The notes under the pieces are model-generated. The model did no database searches and was not told where the DNA came from. It was given only the letters and a program-made list of their open reading frames with translations. Positions 49,303 through 58,729 of a stretch of DNA of 64,000 nt are shown here, one piece after another. The DNA is from Sergeia podlipaevii (lineage: Eukaryota > Euglenozoa > Kinetoplastea > Trypanosomatida > Trypanosomatidae), in the NCBI GenBank assembly GCA_030849805.1, contig JASANZ010002275.1, positions 1 through 64,000 of the forward strand, given 5' to 3'. The translations under genes and the position numbers were made by a program. Each line of letters starts with the position of its first letter. Within the stretch, counting starts at the first letter, position 1.

Positions 49303-49660
49303 TAACAAAAAAATGGAAATTGAAAAAAAAGATTGTTTGATAAGGCACCGTCACAGAATTGCGAAACGCACAAAAAAGAAGAAAAAAAAGAGAAAAAAAA
49401 ATAGATTGCCAAAGAAAAATAGCCAATCCCCTTTCTTGCGTGAATCCATTTTATCAAAGAAAAAAAAGATAGGTTGTGGTATGAGACCTTTTGTTGAAAA
49501 TCGATTTTTCTCTTTATCATTTTTTTTCTTTTTTTAACTACTTCTTTTTTTTTTTTAACGATCCTTCATGTATTTTTCACTTGTCAGTTCATCACTACCA
49601 CTGTTTCACCGTACAGAATTCAGGCAAAGCATCACAGCACACTTAAAAGGCGAAAAGAAA
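49303..49660 (+). other. Short spacer: A-rich then T-rich
   Basis: First part A-rich (A runs 49306-49412), second part a strong pyrimidine tract (49505-49557) with the first AG at 49586-49587. Nothing else seen. Confidence 0.55.
49505..49587 (+). promoter_or_regulatory. Polypyrimidine tract and splice acceptor deciding the transferase start
   Basis: T/C-rich 49505-49557 and no AG until 49586-49587. The in-frame ATG at 49568 lies between tract and AG and so would be removed by trans-splicing; the next in-frame ATG is 49661. Confidence 0.55.
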
Positions 49661-50650
49661 ATGAGCAAAATTGTTCAAGGAAGCGCTTTGCAGGACGTCA
49701 ACAAGACAGGTGCCTTCACTCGTAAGGACAGCGTATTCCGTAACAAGGTCTCCAAGGATGGCCCCTTCCCTCCCGTTGCTGGAAGATACATTCTGTACGC
49801 CTCGTATGCATGCCCGTGGGCCAGTCGATGCGTTGCGTACCGTGTCATCAAAGGATTAGAGGATGTCATTGAGTTGGCCGTCGTATCGCCGGTGTGGGCA
49901 CGCACAAAGCCGAATGTGGACGAGCACTCTGGCTGGGTCTTTGATTCCTCGTTCCCTGGCGCCACTCCTGATCCACTCGGTCTCTTCACGTCTGCGCGCG
50001 ACATTTATGACCTCTCCATGAAGAACACGGGCGACGCCTTCGAGACACGCTACACGGTTCCCATTCTCTTTGATAAGGAGACGATGACGATCGTGAACAA
50101 CGAAAGCTCTGAGATTATCCGCATGCTCAACAACGAGTTCAACCACGTTGCGAAGCACCCCGAGGTGAATCTGGCGCCTCCCGAGCTACTCCCCGCCATC
50201 GATGCGATCAACGCCAAGACCTACGAGCCCATCTGCAACGGTGTGTACAAGTGTGGCTTTGCGCAGAAGCAGACTGCTTACGATGAGGCGGTCCCTGTCC
50301 TATTTAACGCCTTGGAGGGTATCGAGGCGCTTCTTTCTAAGCAGCGCTATCTCGCCGCCCCTGGTGACCGCCTTACAGAGGCAGATGTACACCTGTTTTG
50401 CTGCCTTGTGCGCTTTGAAGAAGTCTATGCAGTACACTTCAAGTGCAACAAGAAACCAATTCGTGAATATGAGAATATTATCGAATGGATGAGAGATGTG
50501 TACCAAACTTTAAAGCTGGAGCCAACGGTGAACATGTTGCATATCAAGGATCACTACTACCGCAGTCATGCGCATCTCAACCCGTATGGGCTTGTGCCAT
50601 CCGGTGCCCATTTTATGAAAGTGCTTGAGGTGCCCCACAAGCGTGGATGA
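49661..50650 (+). CDS. Xi-class glutathione transferase / glutathionyl-hydroquinone reductase-like (329 aa)
   Basis: N-terminal thioredoxin-like domain with active-site segment YILYASYACPWASRC: C51 in CPWA, the diagnostic motif of the Xi (ECM4/YqjG) class, which uses the cysteine to remove glutathione from glutathionyl-hydroquinones. Other family marks: GRYILYASYACPWA preceded by FRNKVSKDGPFPPVAGR, then PILFDKETMTIVNNESSEII (the cis-Pro and 'NNES' glutathione-binding segment), and a C-terminal helical domain with RLTEADVHLFCCLVRFEEVY (N-capping/hydrophobic-staple region). Length is right for the class. In trypanosomatids the thiol partner may be trypanothione or glutathione; that is inference. 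Translation from ATG 49568 would add 31 residues not supported by the splice-site position. Codon use is somewhat biased to C/G-ending codons, hinting at good expression. Confidence 0.9.
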   Translation: MSKIVQGSALQDVNKTGAFTRKDSVFRNKVSKDGPFPPVAGRYILYASYACPWASRCVAYRVIKGLEDVIELAVVSPVWARTKPNVDEHSGWVFDSSFPGATPDPLGLFTSARDIYDLSMKNTGDAFETRYTVPILFDKETMTIVNNESSEIIRMLNNEFNHVAKHPEVNLAPPELLPAIDAINAKTYEPICNGVYKCGFAQKQTAYDEAVPVLFNALEGIEALLSKQRYLAAPGDRLTEADVHLFCCLVRFEEVYAVHFKCNKKPIREYENIIEWMRDVYQTLKLEPTVNMLHIKDHYYRSHAHLNPYGLVPSGAHFMKVLEVPHKRG

Positions 50651-51226
50651 GAGAGAAGGAAAGTTTGGCGCATGCATTATGCTGATATTTTTGCTTTTCG
50701 TGCCATATGTGTAGGTGCGCGTGCGGAAAAAAAGTAGAGAAAAGGGCACACCTTGTCCTATTTCTTTACCAATGGCGCACGCGCTTGTCATATTGGTTTA
50801 CTATTATTATTGGTTTACTATTATTATTATTATTCCCTCTATTATTTCTTTGTTTTCGATTTATTATACTACAGTTATACTCCACCGCCGCTACTCTTTG
50901 GACGTGGATGTTCCTAGCAAGTATTCTAATCAAAAAATCTATATTTAATTTGTACCATCTTTGGTTCGGCGTATAACGCACAGGAACATAGAAGTTAAAA
51001 GGTGGTAGTAAGTGACGCTTTGCTTTATGCCCTCTGTGGCTACATTTTTGTATTGCTGTGCTATAGGAACTATCCTTTCAACTGTATATTTACCTTCCTT
51101 TTTTTTTACTACTACTATTTTCTGTTTTTTTTTTGAAAATATATTTTTCGTAATGATTCTAGTGCATGAAATAACGAAAGGTACTGTATATCTTTTCAAT
51201 TTGACGATCAAGAAAATATATAGAGG
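50651..51226 (+). other. Spacer with ATT repeat and tract before the kinesin gene
   Basis: Contains TTATTA-type repeats (50800-50835), a pyrimidine-rich stretch (51091-51133) and AGs at 51161-51162, 51179-51180 and 51211-51226. If the first AG is used, a two-codon upstream ORF (ATG AAA TAA at 51166) precedes the kinesin start. No gene seen. Confidence 0.5.
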
Positions 51227-54200
51227 ATGACATCCATAGAACAAGAAGCAAACCCTCATCAAGGCAGTAGTAGTGGGGTAGCTTCACCTCTTTTGCATCG
51301 AACTAGTGGGAAGCGAGGCGTGTCGAGTGACTTAGGCCGTGTTCGTGTTATAGTACGCTGTCGGCCGCTTACGAACACCGAGCACGGCCACACGTGCCAG
51401 CGCATCAGTACAGAAGGAGATGCGGTGGTTGTCGGCGATGAAACCGATAGTGCAAACGGCTCACGACGCTTTGTATTTGATCGTGTCTTGTCGTCAGACG
51501 CTGATCAAGTGGAATCTTTTACAGAAGTTGCGCCGCTCGTAGATCGTGTGCTGGATGGATACCACGCAACCGTGTTTGCGTATGGTCAAACTGGCAGCGG
51601 TAAGACATACACGATGGAGGGTCTCAACTACTATCAGCAGCAGCAGCATGAGCTAAGGAATTCTAAGCTAAAGAACGGTCCTACTAGTAGTAGCGAAGGA
51701 GTAGAGGAAGGTGACGTGGTAGTGCCAGATTTGGATGCTACACCACTAGATCAGCACGGTATCATGCCGCGTACCATCCAGTTACTTTTTGACAAGGCCT
51801 GTGAGCGACAGGGTAAGGCTCTAGGTAGTGAGCAACCACGTGCGGACAGCGATGATAACAACAACAATAATAATAATAATGACGGCGAGGAGGATGGCGG
51901 TGTGGCGTACTCCTTCAAGTGTAGTTTCTATCAGATTTATAATGAACGCATCTCAGATCTTCTGCGACCAACAGTAGCAGCAGCAGCAGCTACGGCATAC
52001 GGGACAAGAGGAGTAAATAGATCTCGAAGTAGCGGCGGAAAGTCCACATCGCGCGGAAGCGGCATGAGCAACGAAGGGCTGCGCGTGCGCTGGCATTCCG
52101 GGGATACGTTCCAAGTCGAAAATCTTTTTAAATATGAATGTGATAACCCCCAAAAGATGCGTGAAGCCCTCTTCAGTGGGGTGAAGGAGAAGGTCATGGG
52201 AAGCCATCTCATGAACCGGCAGTCCTCTCGCTCTCACTGTGTATTCACTATTTATGTGGACTGTCGAAACGCCAAAAATGGTGAGGTGATAAGTCGATCT
52301 GAACTTTCCCTGGTAGACTTGGCTGGTTCCGAGAAACTCGGGCAGCTGTCCGCAGCACCGTCAGCGAGGCTGGTAAAGGAGTCTATTGAAATCAACACGT
52401 CTCTACTTGCGCTCGGCAAAGTTATCACAGCGCTTGCGCAGCGAAGCAAGGATGCCAAGAGCATTGGACACGTACCATATCGTGATAGCAAGCTCACGAA
52501 GCTCCTCAAGCATGCACTTGGTGGCAACTCAGTGACTGTGATGCTTGCGTGCATATCCTCTTCAGATCACTACGTTGATGAAAGTATCTCTACGCTAATG
52601 TACGCGGGGCGTGCGACAAACATTGAAAACATCCCTCGGATGAATGAAGATCCTACCCAGGCGCTCATTCGCCAACTGCGCGCAGAAGTGAAGCAGCTGA
52701 AGCAAGAGCTGAGTTACTACCGTGCACTCGCAACAGAGTCTTTGGCAACTCGAGCTGCGGCCGTATCAACGATGGAAGGAAGTGCACACGGTACTAGTAG
52801 TGGCACTGGCTCGGCAAGTTCATCTTCACAGAGGACTCAGACAGCGGAGCAGTTGGCGGATTCTCTTCTCTCTGCGTGCGGAATGCTTCAGAGCGTCATG
52901 GGTGTAAACGGGCAGCTCCGCGAGGCATACGATGCAGTGAAGGAGGCGAAGATAGCCGCTGAACAGCGGGAGGTACAGCTCAATGCGGAAAATATTGCGT
53001 TGCGTGAGCGTATTGAGATGCTCGAGTCCATTGCTCTCAACACTGAATTTGTGGAAACCACAGCGGATGATGCAGTGGGTGTGCCAGAGAAAACGACAGC
53101 AGGGGTGCATGCATGGGCGGAAAGGAAGCACGAAGCTGAAGAGGAGGACGACGAAGAAGATCAAGAGGAGAGCTCTCCTGCAGATGCGCCGGTATCTGTA
53201 AAGGTGATGGAAAAGGTCAAGACACAGCAGATCAACAAGCCTTCCACGAGCACTTTGGAACCCTCTGAGGGGGAATCGACTGATACAGCTTTCATGGAGG
53301 ATGCTCATACCACACAAACTTCTAGCTCCGCAAGGGCTCCCTCAAAGTCATCTCGATCTTTGAAGCAGCACCACCACGCCACTGCCGCCGCCACGTCTGG
53401 TGCTACCAGGAAAAAGACACAGAAAAGGAAAAGGAAGCTCATTAAGAAGTTGGAGGAGTACGAACACAAGTATCGCGCACCGACCAAGACGGAAACCTAT
53501 GCTGATTACTATGGGCGTGCCACAGCGCAGGTGCCACAGAACAACAAGGTCAATCAAGCCATCAAGGAAATGGAGGAGACGCTCAAGAAGCTCCCACGTG
53601 AGGTAGTCGCGGACTTTGTGCCTGCGTCCTTGCGTTCGGTGGGCATGTTTGGGGCTCTTGCCTTTGGTGGTGGGGAGGCAGAGACAAACGAATTTGAGGC
53701 CAAGCGGAAAGACCGAGAAGCGCGTCGCGAGGCGCTGCTGCGAAAACAGCAGGAGCTTTACCTGAAGGTGCAGCGTGAGCTGATTGATGCGAGGGATGAG
53801 CATGAAGCCGCTAAGCGAAGTATGGCCGTGGCATCTACGGCACCACCAGCCTTTTCACCGTTTGTGAGTACTGGGCGAAGCAGTGGCAGTGGTAGAACAA
53901 CAGCAGATAGATCAGGAAGAGGCACTGAGGCGGAGGGAGTCTGGAGCACATCTTACAGCAAGCAAAGAGTAGCCGCAACACTGCCGCTAGACGGAAAAGG
54001 GTCATTTCGTACTCCGTATGACATGCAAGAGCCCCGCGGCGTTGTGTCGCCGACTCCTCCGAATGGGTCTCGACAACATCCGCAACTTTATCAGCAGCGT
54101 GCCTTCGTGTCCTATCAGGCAGCCATGTTTGACGCCGACCATCAGCGTCGCCTAGAAGGTGCTACTGATGTGAATCACTCTGCGACTTCCCGCTCCACTG

Positions 54201-54391
54201 TCTCTACTGCACCACTGCACTCTTCCTCATCGCGAGACCCTACCGGCGGTGACCTCACCAGCATGCAACGATTGCGTGAGTACTTGGATCGATCGCAACA
54301 GGAGAGGATAGAGCAAGTGGAGCGACAGGAGCACCGCAGGCCTACGTCGTCGCGGCAGCCAACTCGGTTTCTTCCGAAACCGTACAGATAG
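51227..54391 (+). CDS. Kinesin with N-terminal motor and insertion-rich motor loops (1,054 aa)
   Basis: Motor domain about 37-475: VRVIVRCRPLTNTEHG, FVFDRVLSSDADQVESF, P-loop GQTGSGKT (120-127), switch I NRQSSRSH (330-337), switch II DLAGSE (364-369), then INTSLLALGKVITAL, HVPYRDSKLTKLL and the motor end STLMYAGRATNIENIPR. Compared with a ~330-residue motor it is long because of three low-complexity loops: after the P-loop (Gln/Ser/Glu-rich, ~133-165), an Asn/Asp/Glu run (bases 51853-51900), and a Ser/Gly/Arg loop before switch I (~250-285). A neck/stalk coiled coil follows (~475-510 and ~565-610), then an acidic region, a Lys-rich segment with KKLEEYEHKYRAPTKTE, another coiled coil (~820-865) and a disordered tail. 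Plus-end motor by motor position; subfamily not assignable from sight, and orphan kinetoplastid kinesins are common. Confidence 0.92.
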   Translation: MTSIEQEANPHQGSSSGVASPLLHRTSGKRGVSSDLGRVRVIVRCRPLTNTEHGHTCQRISTEGDAVVVGDETDSANGSRRFVFDRVLSSDADQVESFTEVAPLVDRVLDGYHATVFAYGQTGSGKTYTMEGLNYYQQQQHELRNSKLKNGPTSSSEGVEEGDVVVPDLDATPLDQHGIMPRTIQLLFDKACERQGKALGSEQPRADSDDNNNNNNNNDGEEDGGVAYSFKCSFYQIYNERISDLLRPTVAAAAATAYGTRGVNRSRSSGGKSTSRGSGMSNEGLRVRWHSGDTFQVENLFKYECDNPQKMREALFSGVKEKVMGSHLMNRQSSRSHCVFTIYVDCRNAKNGEVISRSELSLVDLAGSEKLGQLSAAPSARLVKESIEINTSLLALGKVITALAQRSKDAKSIGHVPYRDSKLTKLLKHALGGNSVTVMLACISSSDHYVDESISTLMYAGRATNIENIPRMNEDPTQALIRQLRAEVKQLKQELSYYRALATESLATRAAAVSTMEGSAHGTSSGTGSASSSSQRTQTAEQLADSLLSACGMLQSVMGVNGQLREAYDAVKEAKIAAEQREVQLNAENIALRERIEMLESIALNTEFVETTADDAVGVPEKTTAGVHAWAERKHEAEEEDDEEDQEESSPADAPVSVKVMEKVKTQQINKPSTSTLEPSEGESTDTAFMEDAHTTQTSSSARAPSKSSRSLKQHHHATAAATSGATRKKTQKRKRKLIKKLEEYEHKYRAPTKTETYADYYGRATAQVPQNNKVNQAIKEMEETLKKLPREVVADFVPASLRSVGMFGALAFGGGEAETNEFEAKRKDREARREALLRKQQELYLKVQRELIDARDEHEAAKRSMAVASTAPPAFSPFVSTGRSSGSGRTTADRSGRGTEAEGVWSTSYSKQRVAATLPLDGKGSFRTPYDMQEPRGVVSPTPPNGSRQHPQLYQQRAFVSYQAAMFDADHQRRLEGATDVNHSATSRSTVSTAPLHSSSSRDPTGGDLTSMQRLREYLDRSQQERIEQVERQEHRRPTSSRQPTRFLPKPYR

Positions 54392-54725
54392 TGTGCTATT
54401 GAGTGCTGTTTTCTTTTCTCATTTATCTGATTTTTTTTCCAGTGAATGTGTGTTTGCCTTTCACTCAATTTGAACTTGTAAATTTCAGCATGTTGCTTTT
54501 TTTGTACACGACATTTTGCTTCAAAGAAGAAAGAAAACGTTTCTTGAACACATTCAGCGCTTCACTATGTACATTTGCGTTGAGACCTATTGCTTACTAT
54601 ATGCTTTTGAAAAAATCTTTGACACTTTTGTTTTCTTTATTTTTCCTCTTTACATTTTTTTTTTTCTTGAATGCAGCTCAACTTTCTTTTTTATCACTTT
54701 AACGCCACCACCTTTCTCTTTTACA
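54392..54725 (+). other. Spacer, acceptor AG 54675-54676
   Basis: T-rich throughout. The tract 54627-54668 and AG 54675-54676 give a 49-nt, largely pyrimidine leader for the p25-alpha gene. Nothing else seen. Confidence 0.55.
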
Positions 54726-55187
54726 ATGACCGATTTCCAGAAGAGCTTCGAGGCCTTTGCCTCCTTCGGTTCTGCCGCCACCAAGGAGATGGATAACAGC
54801 CATTTCTCCAAGATGCTCAAGGAGTGCAAGATTATCGGTAAGAGCTTCACCTCGACGGATGCCGATATGCTCTTCACCAAGATCAAGGCCAAGGCTGCCC
54901 GCAAGATCACTGCTGACGAGTTCCTCACGAAGGGCATCCCCGAGATCGCCACCAAGATGAAGAAGACTCCCGAGGAGGTCCAGGCTATGATCTGCAATGC
55001 CTCCCCCGTTGCACATGGCACCAAGGCTGAGGCCGTCAAGTTCCACGACGACAAGAGCATGTACACCGGCGCTCACAAGCAGGGTGGTCCTACCAATGTG
55101 GACCGCAATGCCGGCTCCCTCGCTGGCGTCGTTGACCGCCGCGTCGGCACCACCGACAACCGTGGCACCACCGAGAAGCAGATCTAA
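54726..55187 (+). CDS. p25-alpha / TPPP family protein (153 aa)
   Basis: Short-form p25-alpha domain across the whole chain: DFQKSFEAFASFGS, then MDNSHFSKMLKECKIIGKSF, the KITADEF helix and the signature C-terminal part around residues 100-140 (GTKAEAVKFHDDKSMYTGAH then GGPTNVDRN), closest to the 'F-x-D-x-x-x-Y-T-G-x-H-K-x-G-G-P' box of TPPP proteins. Family members bind and bundle tubulin; in flagellates they are typically axonemal or cytoskeletal. Codon use is strongly shifted to C- and G-ending codons (GCC, AAG, CTC, ATC), unlike the flanking genes, which in trypanosomatids usually marks an abundant protein. ATG 54726 is the first ATG after AG 54675-54676; the open frame back to 54516 is T-rich spacer. 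Confidence 0.95.
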   Translation: MTDFQKSFEAFASFGSAATKEMDNSHFSKMLKECKIIGKSFTSTDADMLFTKIKAKAARKITADEFLTKGIPEIATKMKKTPEEVQAMICNASPVAHGTKAEAVKFHDDKSMYTGAHKQGGPTNVDRNAGSLAGVVDRRVGTTDNRGTTEKQI

Positions 55188-56569
55188 GCGGGCTGAGTAT
55201 AGCAAAAAAATAGAGAAGAATACAAGGAAAAATATCATTGGTTGCCGAAGCAAATATATGTGATTACTATATATTATTCTATATATTGTCAATATCCTTT
55301 GTAGTTCTCTCTATATCTCTTATTCACCTCTACATTGCAGCAGATGAACCCATTTCTTTCTTGGTTACAATTATTACTGTTGTTTCATTCTTCCTCTAGT
55401 TTATCTATTAGCAGATATAGATAATTACAAGAAGAAGAATGAAAATATGGAGACCTGCATCAGCAGCGAACAAAAAAATTACGAAGCCTGAGCATATGTT
55501 TATGTATTTATATATATCCCCCAAACAACTATTTTTGTGGTTCAATCCAAAACTCGCGTGTATGAATACATATACTCCCTTTTTTTTTTGACGACGAGGA
55601 ATCAAAAAATAGCAGGTGCCAAGCGAAAATGTATTGACTTGAGAACATCGTGTGGGAGAGGTTTCTCTTTCTCCCTTCCCCCTGTTTTGGTAGAACAAGT
55701 GTGTGGTACAAGAAAAAAAAAACAAGCCCTCTTTTTTCTATATTTATTCTTATCTTTTTCAGAATATTCCTTTTTGAAAATCTTTTTAAGGATTGCGGTG
55801 AATCAGATAGGAAACTAGTCGAAATGAGAAAAAAGGAGAGTAGAATGCTTTATTCGTACCTATGCTACTGTAGTACGCGTGTATGTACCGACGCGACAGT
55901 AGCTATGTGCGTCAAACTGCTTTCTATACTTTAGCGATGCGCAATTTCCGACGATTGAAGCGCTAATTTTATCTATTTATTTTTTTCCTTTAAATTTTCC
56001 TCTCTTTTTTTTCAAAAGAATAAAGTATTTCATAAACAAAGCAAGTAGTCACACGGCTCTTTCATCCCAAAATATTTATTTATTTTCTCCATTTTGTTCC
56101 TTCAGCGGAACTTTGTGTTCAAAGTTTTTACATATTTTTTTTTTTTTTTTTTGATACACATATTTTTAGCAGCTTTTCTATTTTGTTTGCTCTTGTCTCT
56201 CAAATTCGCAGAAAAAAAAAAAGTAGTTATTGCTTGTTCTCTTATTGTGGTGGTTGCCCTTTTTTTTTTACACATTATATTACACTATCTGTTAACAGAT
56301 AACAAAAGGAAACAGTTGACAGCAAGCAATCGATTCTTTGCGTGCTATTTAGCCCAAATATTATATATCCACAGTTTGCCGTCATACATCACAGCTTAAC
56401 TAGACTGTTGGTCATTGTGTGTGTGTGTGTGTGTGTGTGTGTTTCCTGCTGTGGATTTGTTATCATTAGCTGTCACCACCATCGTAGCTTTGCTATCATC
56501 GGAAACTTTCACACAAATATATAGCCCCCCCCCCTTCCCTTGTTTATTATTATTATTATCGACAGCAGC
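55188..56569 (+). other. 1.4-kb spacer with hairpin, GT repeat and C10 tract
   Basis: AT-rich with a locally GC-rich hairpin (GCTACTGT 55864-55871 and ACAGTAGC 55896-55903, with CGCG pairing inside), a GT repeat (56417-56442) and C10 (56525-56534). AGs at 56564-56565 and 56567-56568 lie right against ATG 56570; an earlier AG is at 56523-56524. No coding sequence supported. Confidence 0.5.
56417..56442. repeat. (GT)n microsatellite
   Basis: About 13 GT units in the spacer upstream of the PLR-repeat gene. Confidence 0.9.
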
Positions 56570-58729
56570 ATGGACTCACCAACTCACCCACTCGACGCCG
56601 CCGCTGATACCGACTACCACGCAGAACCCGACGAGTCCGAAGGGGACGTCGCCAGCAACGTAGCCGTCGGGGATGCCAGTCCGTTGTGCAGTACTCGGTT
56701 TTTGCGTACATATTCCCCCAACGAGGAGCATCTCGACGGCGTTGCGTCAGAGTTGACCGTGGCAAACAGCGACGAGCACTCGTGCCCACCCACACAACCG
56801 ACGACGCGGTTGGCTCTCAACGAGGCCAACCTTGCTGACTTTGAAACCTCCATCAAGCAAGGTACGGTGCCGCTTCGCGCTGACATTGTCGGCGAGACAT
56901 ACCAGAGCGCCAAGGATGACGGTGTCTCAAAAGTTGCCTGCCAGGCATCAATGAGTATCCTCACCAACCATTGTGCCCCGAGCGACGCCATGGGCTCCAC
57001 CAGCACTACACACTTTTCTCGCTTTGACACATACGACTCTGGTGCCTGTAGCCTACACAATGTGCACTCCCAGCAGCATCACAGACAGCGAGAGCCCTAT
57101 AAAATGGCTGGCCAAAAGGAGCTCTTTCGGTACGATGCAGACAAGCTGTCCGCTGTAAGCGTAGAGGCGCTTCACGGCAGTCCTGTTCAGATATCCCACA
57201 CGGACCCGCTTAACGAAGAAAATCTTCAGCTACACCTCAACGACCTCCGCAGCGGTCGCATTCTTCCCCTGCGGCCGGAAAACATCGTTTGTTACGCAGA
57301 AACACTCAAAGCTCACAATCATAACAGTCGTGATGACATCCCCAGTCTCATGGTGGAGCCCAGCGAAGCGGAGGTGCCTGTGTCGGAGTGCTCAGCGCAC
57401 CCATCTGAACGTACGCACAGCATGAGTGACAAACAGCAAAGAACCATGATGCACCTCACAGAGAGCCTGGATGAGTTCTGGAGTACTTGCTCAACTGGCA
57501 CGGTTGATAAGAACGAGTCGTCTTCCGCTGTGCTTGAGAAAAACCATCTTAGTAAAGAGAGTTTGAAACAGCTGCGACGCCAGCTTGAGCGAGGCGAAGC
57601 CCCCCTACGACCTGAACTGCTCGCGGGCCTCGGAGACTTTGTGAAGGCGTTTCGCCAGACATGTCCGCAGCGCTCTGCGAGCCTGGCTGTTGAGGTTCCT
57701 GACGAGCATGACCACAACAGCCGCGCTGAAGACACAGGTATGGTGTATTCCTCCAATGCGGATCTATTTAACTCAGGTGACACCACCGAACGGCAACGAG
57801 GCATAGGGCTTGCCTCTCCACTTCCGGCAAACAGTACCAAGCCCTTCAGTGGTCGTCGCAATGAGTACCTTCTCAACAGCTCGTCTTTTCACAGCACGAT
57901 GGTAGAGGTGGCAGCAACGGACGGCATCGACGATAACGGTGACGAAATGGAGGACGATGACGACCGTGGCGAGGACATGGATAGGAATGAGTGCGATGAT
58001 GTGGACATTGATGACGTGGTAGACGATGGGGTTTCGAACGATGCAAATCAAAACCGCTCTCGCTCAAGTGGTCCCCGCCATCACAGCCAGGACGACGACG
58101 TGGATGACGACGATGTGGTTAGTGTGCATGATACAGAAGAGGAGCTCACACGTCTGAGCAGCTGCGTCTCCAAGCTGTTCAAGGTTACGGCGGAAAACCA
58201 AGTCCAATATCATAGTCTGACCAGCGCTCTCAAGCAGCTTGCGAATCGCCAAAATAGCGATCACAAGATTATTGCCGGGACGGAGGAGCGTGTTGTGGAT
58301 ACGTTGGCTCGCCCTATAGCATCACTGCAGCAACACATCATTGACATTGGCAAGTCGCTGGCAAACATGCAGATACGCATGAGTGAGCTTGAAGCGTTCA
58401 TCAAGATGGCAGAGAGGGGCAAGAATGGTGACACAGTGCGGTTGACGCTTCGCTACGCTCACAGCAACAATTTACCCACCACTTTTGTGGTGCCGATGGC
58501 AATGAGCGCAACCATCGGTGACTGCAAGAGCGAATTCCTGAAGCGACTGCGCTCGCAGGAGCTTATAGGAGAAGAAGTTCAAGGAAAGAACTGTTTATTG
58601 CTATTGGGTGATGAGGAGCACGTGCTGTTTGACGGCGATAGCCTTAGCGCTGTATTTCCAGACGTGGCGTCGTCTGGGAGCCATCCAACGATTGTTTCTC
58701 TTCGTGTTGTGAGCAGCAAACAAGCGTAG
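56570..58729 (+). CDS. Protein with three PLR-box repeats, coiled coil and ubiquitin-like C-terminus (719 aa)
   Basis: Not a family I recognise. Three ~34-residue repeats share L-[NS]-x-E-x-L, a helix ending in [KR]-x-G, and then PLR-[AP]-[DE]-[IL]: residues 83-115 (bases 56816-56914, LNEANLADFETSIKQGTVPL), 214-249 (57209-57316, LNEENLQLHLNDLRSGRILP) and 327-361 (57548-57652, LSKESLKQLRRQLERGEAPL). They are separated by ~100-residue polar linkers. A very acidic region (~445-520, Asp-rich) follows, then a coiled coil (~521-617, EEELTRLSSCVSKLFKVTAE onwards) and a C-terminal domain (~622-717) beginning DTVRLTLRYAHSNN whose strand-strand-helix-strand order and LLLLGDEEHVLFDGDSLSAV resemble ubiquitin-like or DCX-like folds. 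ATG 56570; the frame is open upstream to TTG 56540 in spacer. Confidence 0.83.
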   Translation: MDSPTHPLDAAADTDYHAEPDESEGDVASNVAVGDASPLCSTRFLRTYSPNEEHLDGVASELTVANSDEHSCPPTQPTTRLALNEANLADFETSIKQGTVPLRADIVGETYQSAKDDGVSKVACQASMSILTNHCAPSDAMGSTSTTHFSRFDTYDSGACSLHNVHSQQHHRQREPYKMAGQKELFRYDADKLSAVSVEALHGSPVQISHTDPLNEENLQLHLNDLRSGRILPLRPENIVCYAETLKAHNHNSRDDIPSLMVEPSEAEVPVSECSAHPSERTHSMSDKQQRTMMHLTESLDEFWSTCSTGTVDKNESSSAVLEKNHLSKESLKQLRRQLERGEAPLRPELLAGLGDFVKAFRQTCPQRSASLAVEVPDEHDHNSRAEDTGMVYSSNADLFNSGDTTERQRGIGLASPLPANSTKPFSGRRNEYLLNSSSFHSTMVEVAATDGIDDNGDEMEDDDDRGEDMDRNECDDVDIDDVVDDGVSNDANQNRSRSSGPRHHSQDDDVDDDDVVSVHDTEEELTRLSSCVSKLFKVTAENQVQYHSLTSALKQLANRQNSDHKIIAGTEERVVDTLARPIASLQQHIIDIGKSLANMQIRMSELEAFIKMAERGKNGDTVRLTLRYAHSNNLPTTFVVPMAMSATIGDCKSEFLKRLRSQELIGEEVQGKNCLLLLGDEEHVLFDGDSLSAVFPDVASSGSHPTIVSLRVVSSKQA

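Noticed and set aside
54516..54725. 70-residue hydrophobic N-terminal extension of p25-alpha
   Set aside because: It is translated from the pyrimidine tract, lies mostly upstream of the acceptor AG 54675-54676, and the family starts at the MTDF-type N-terminus.
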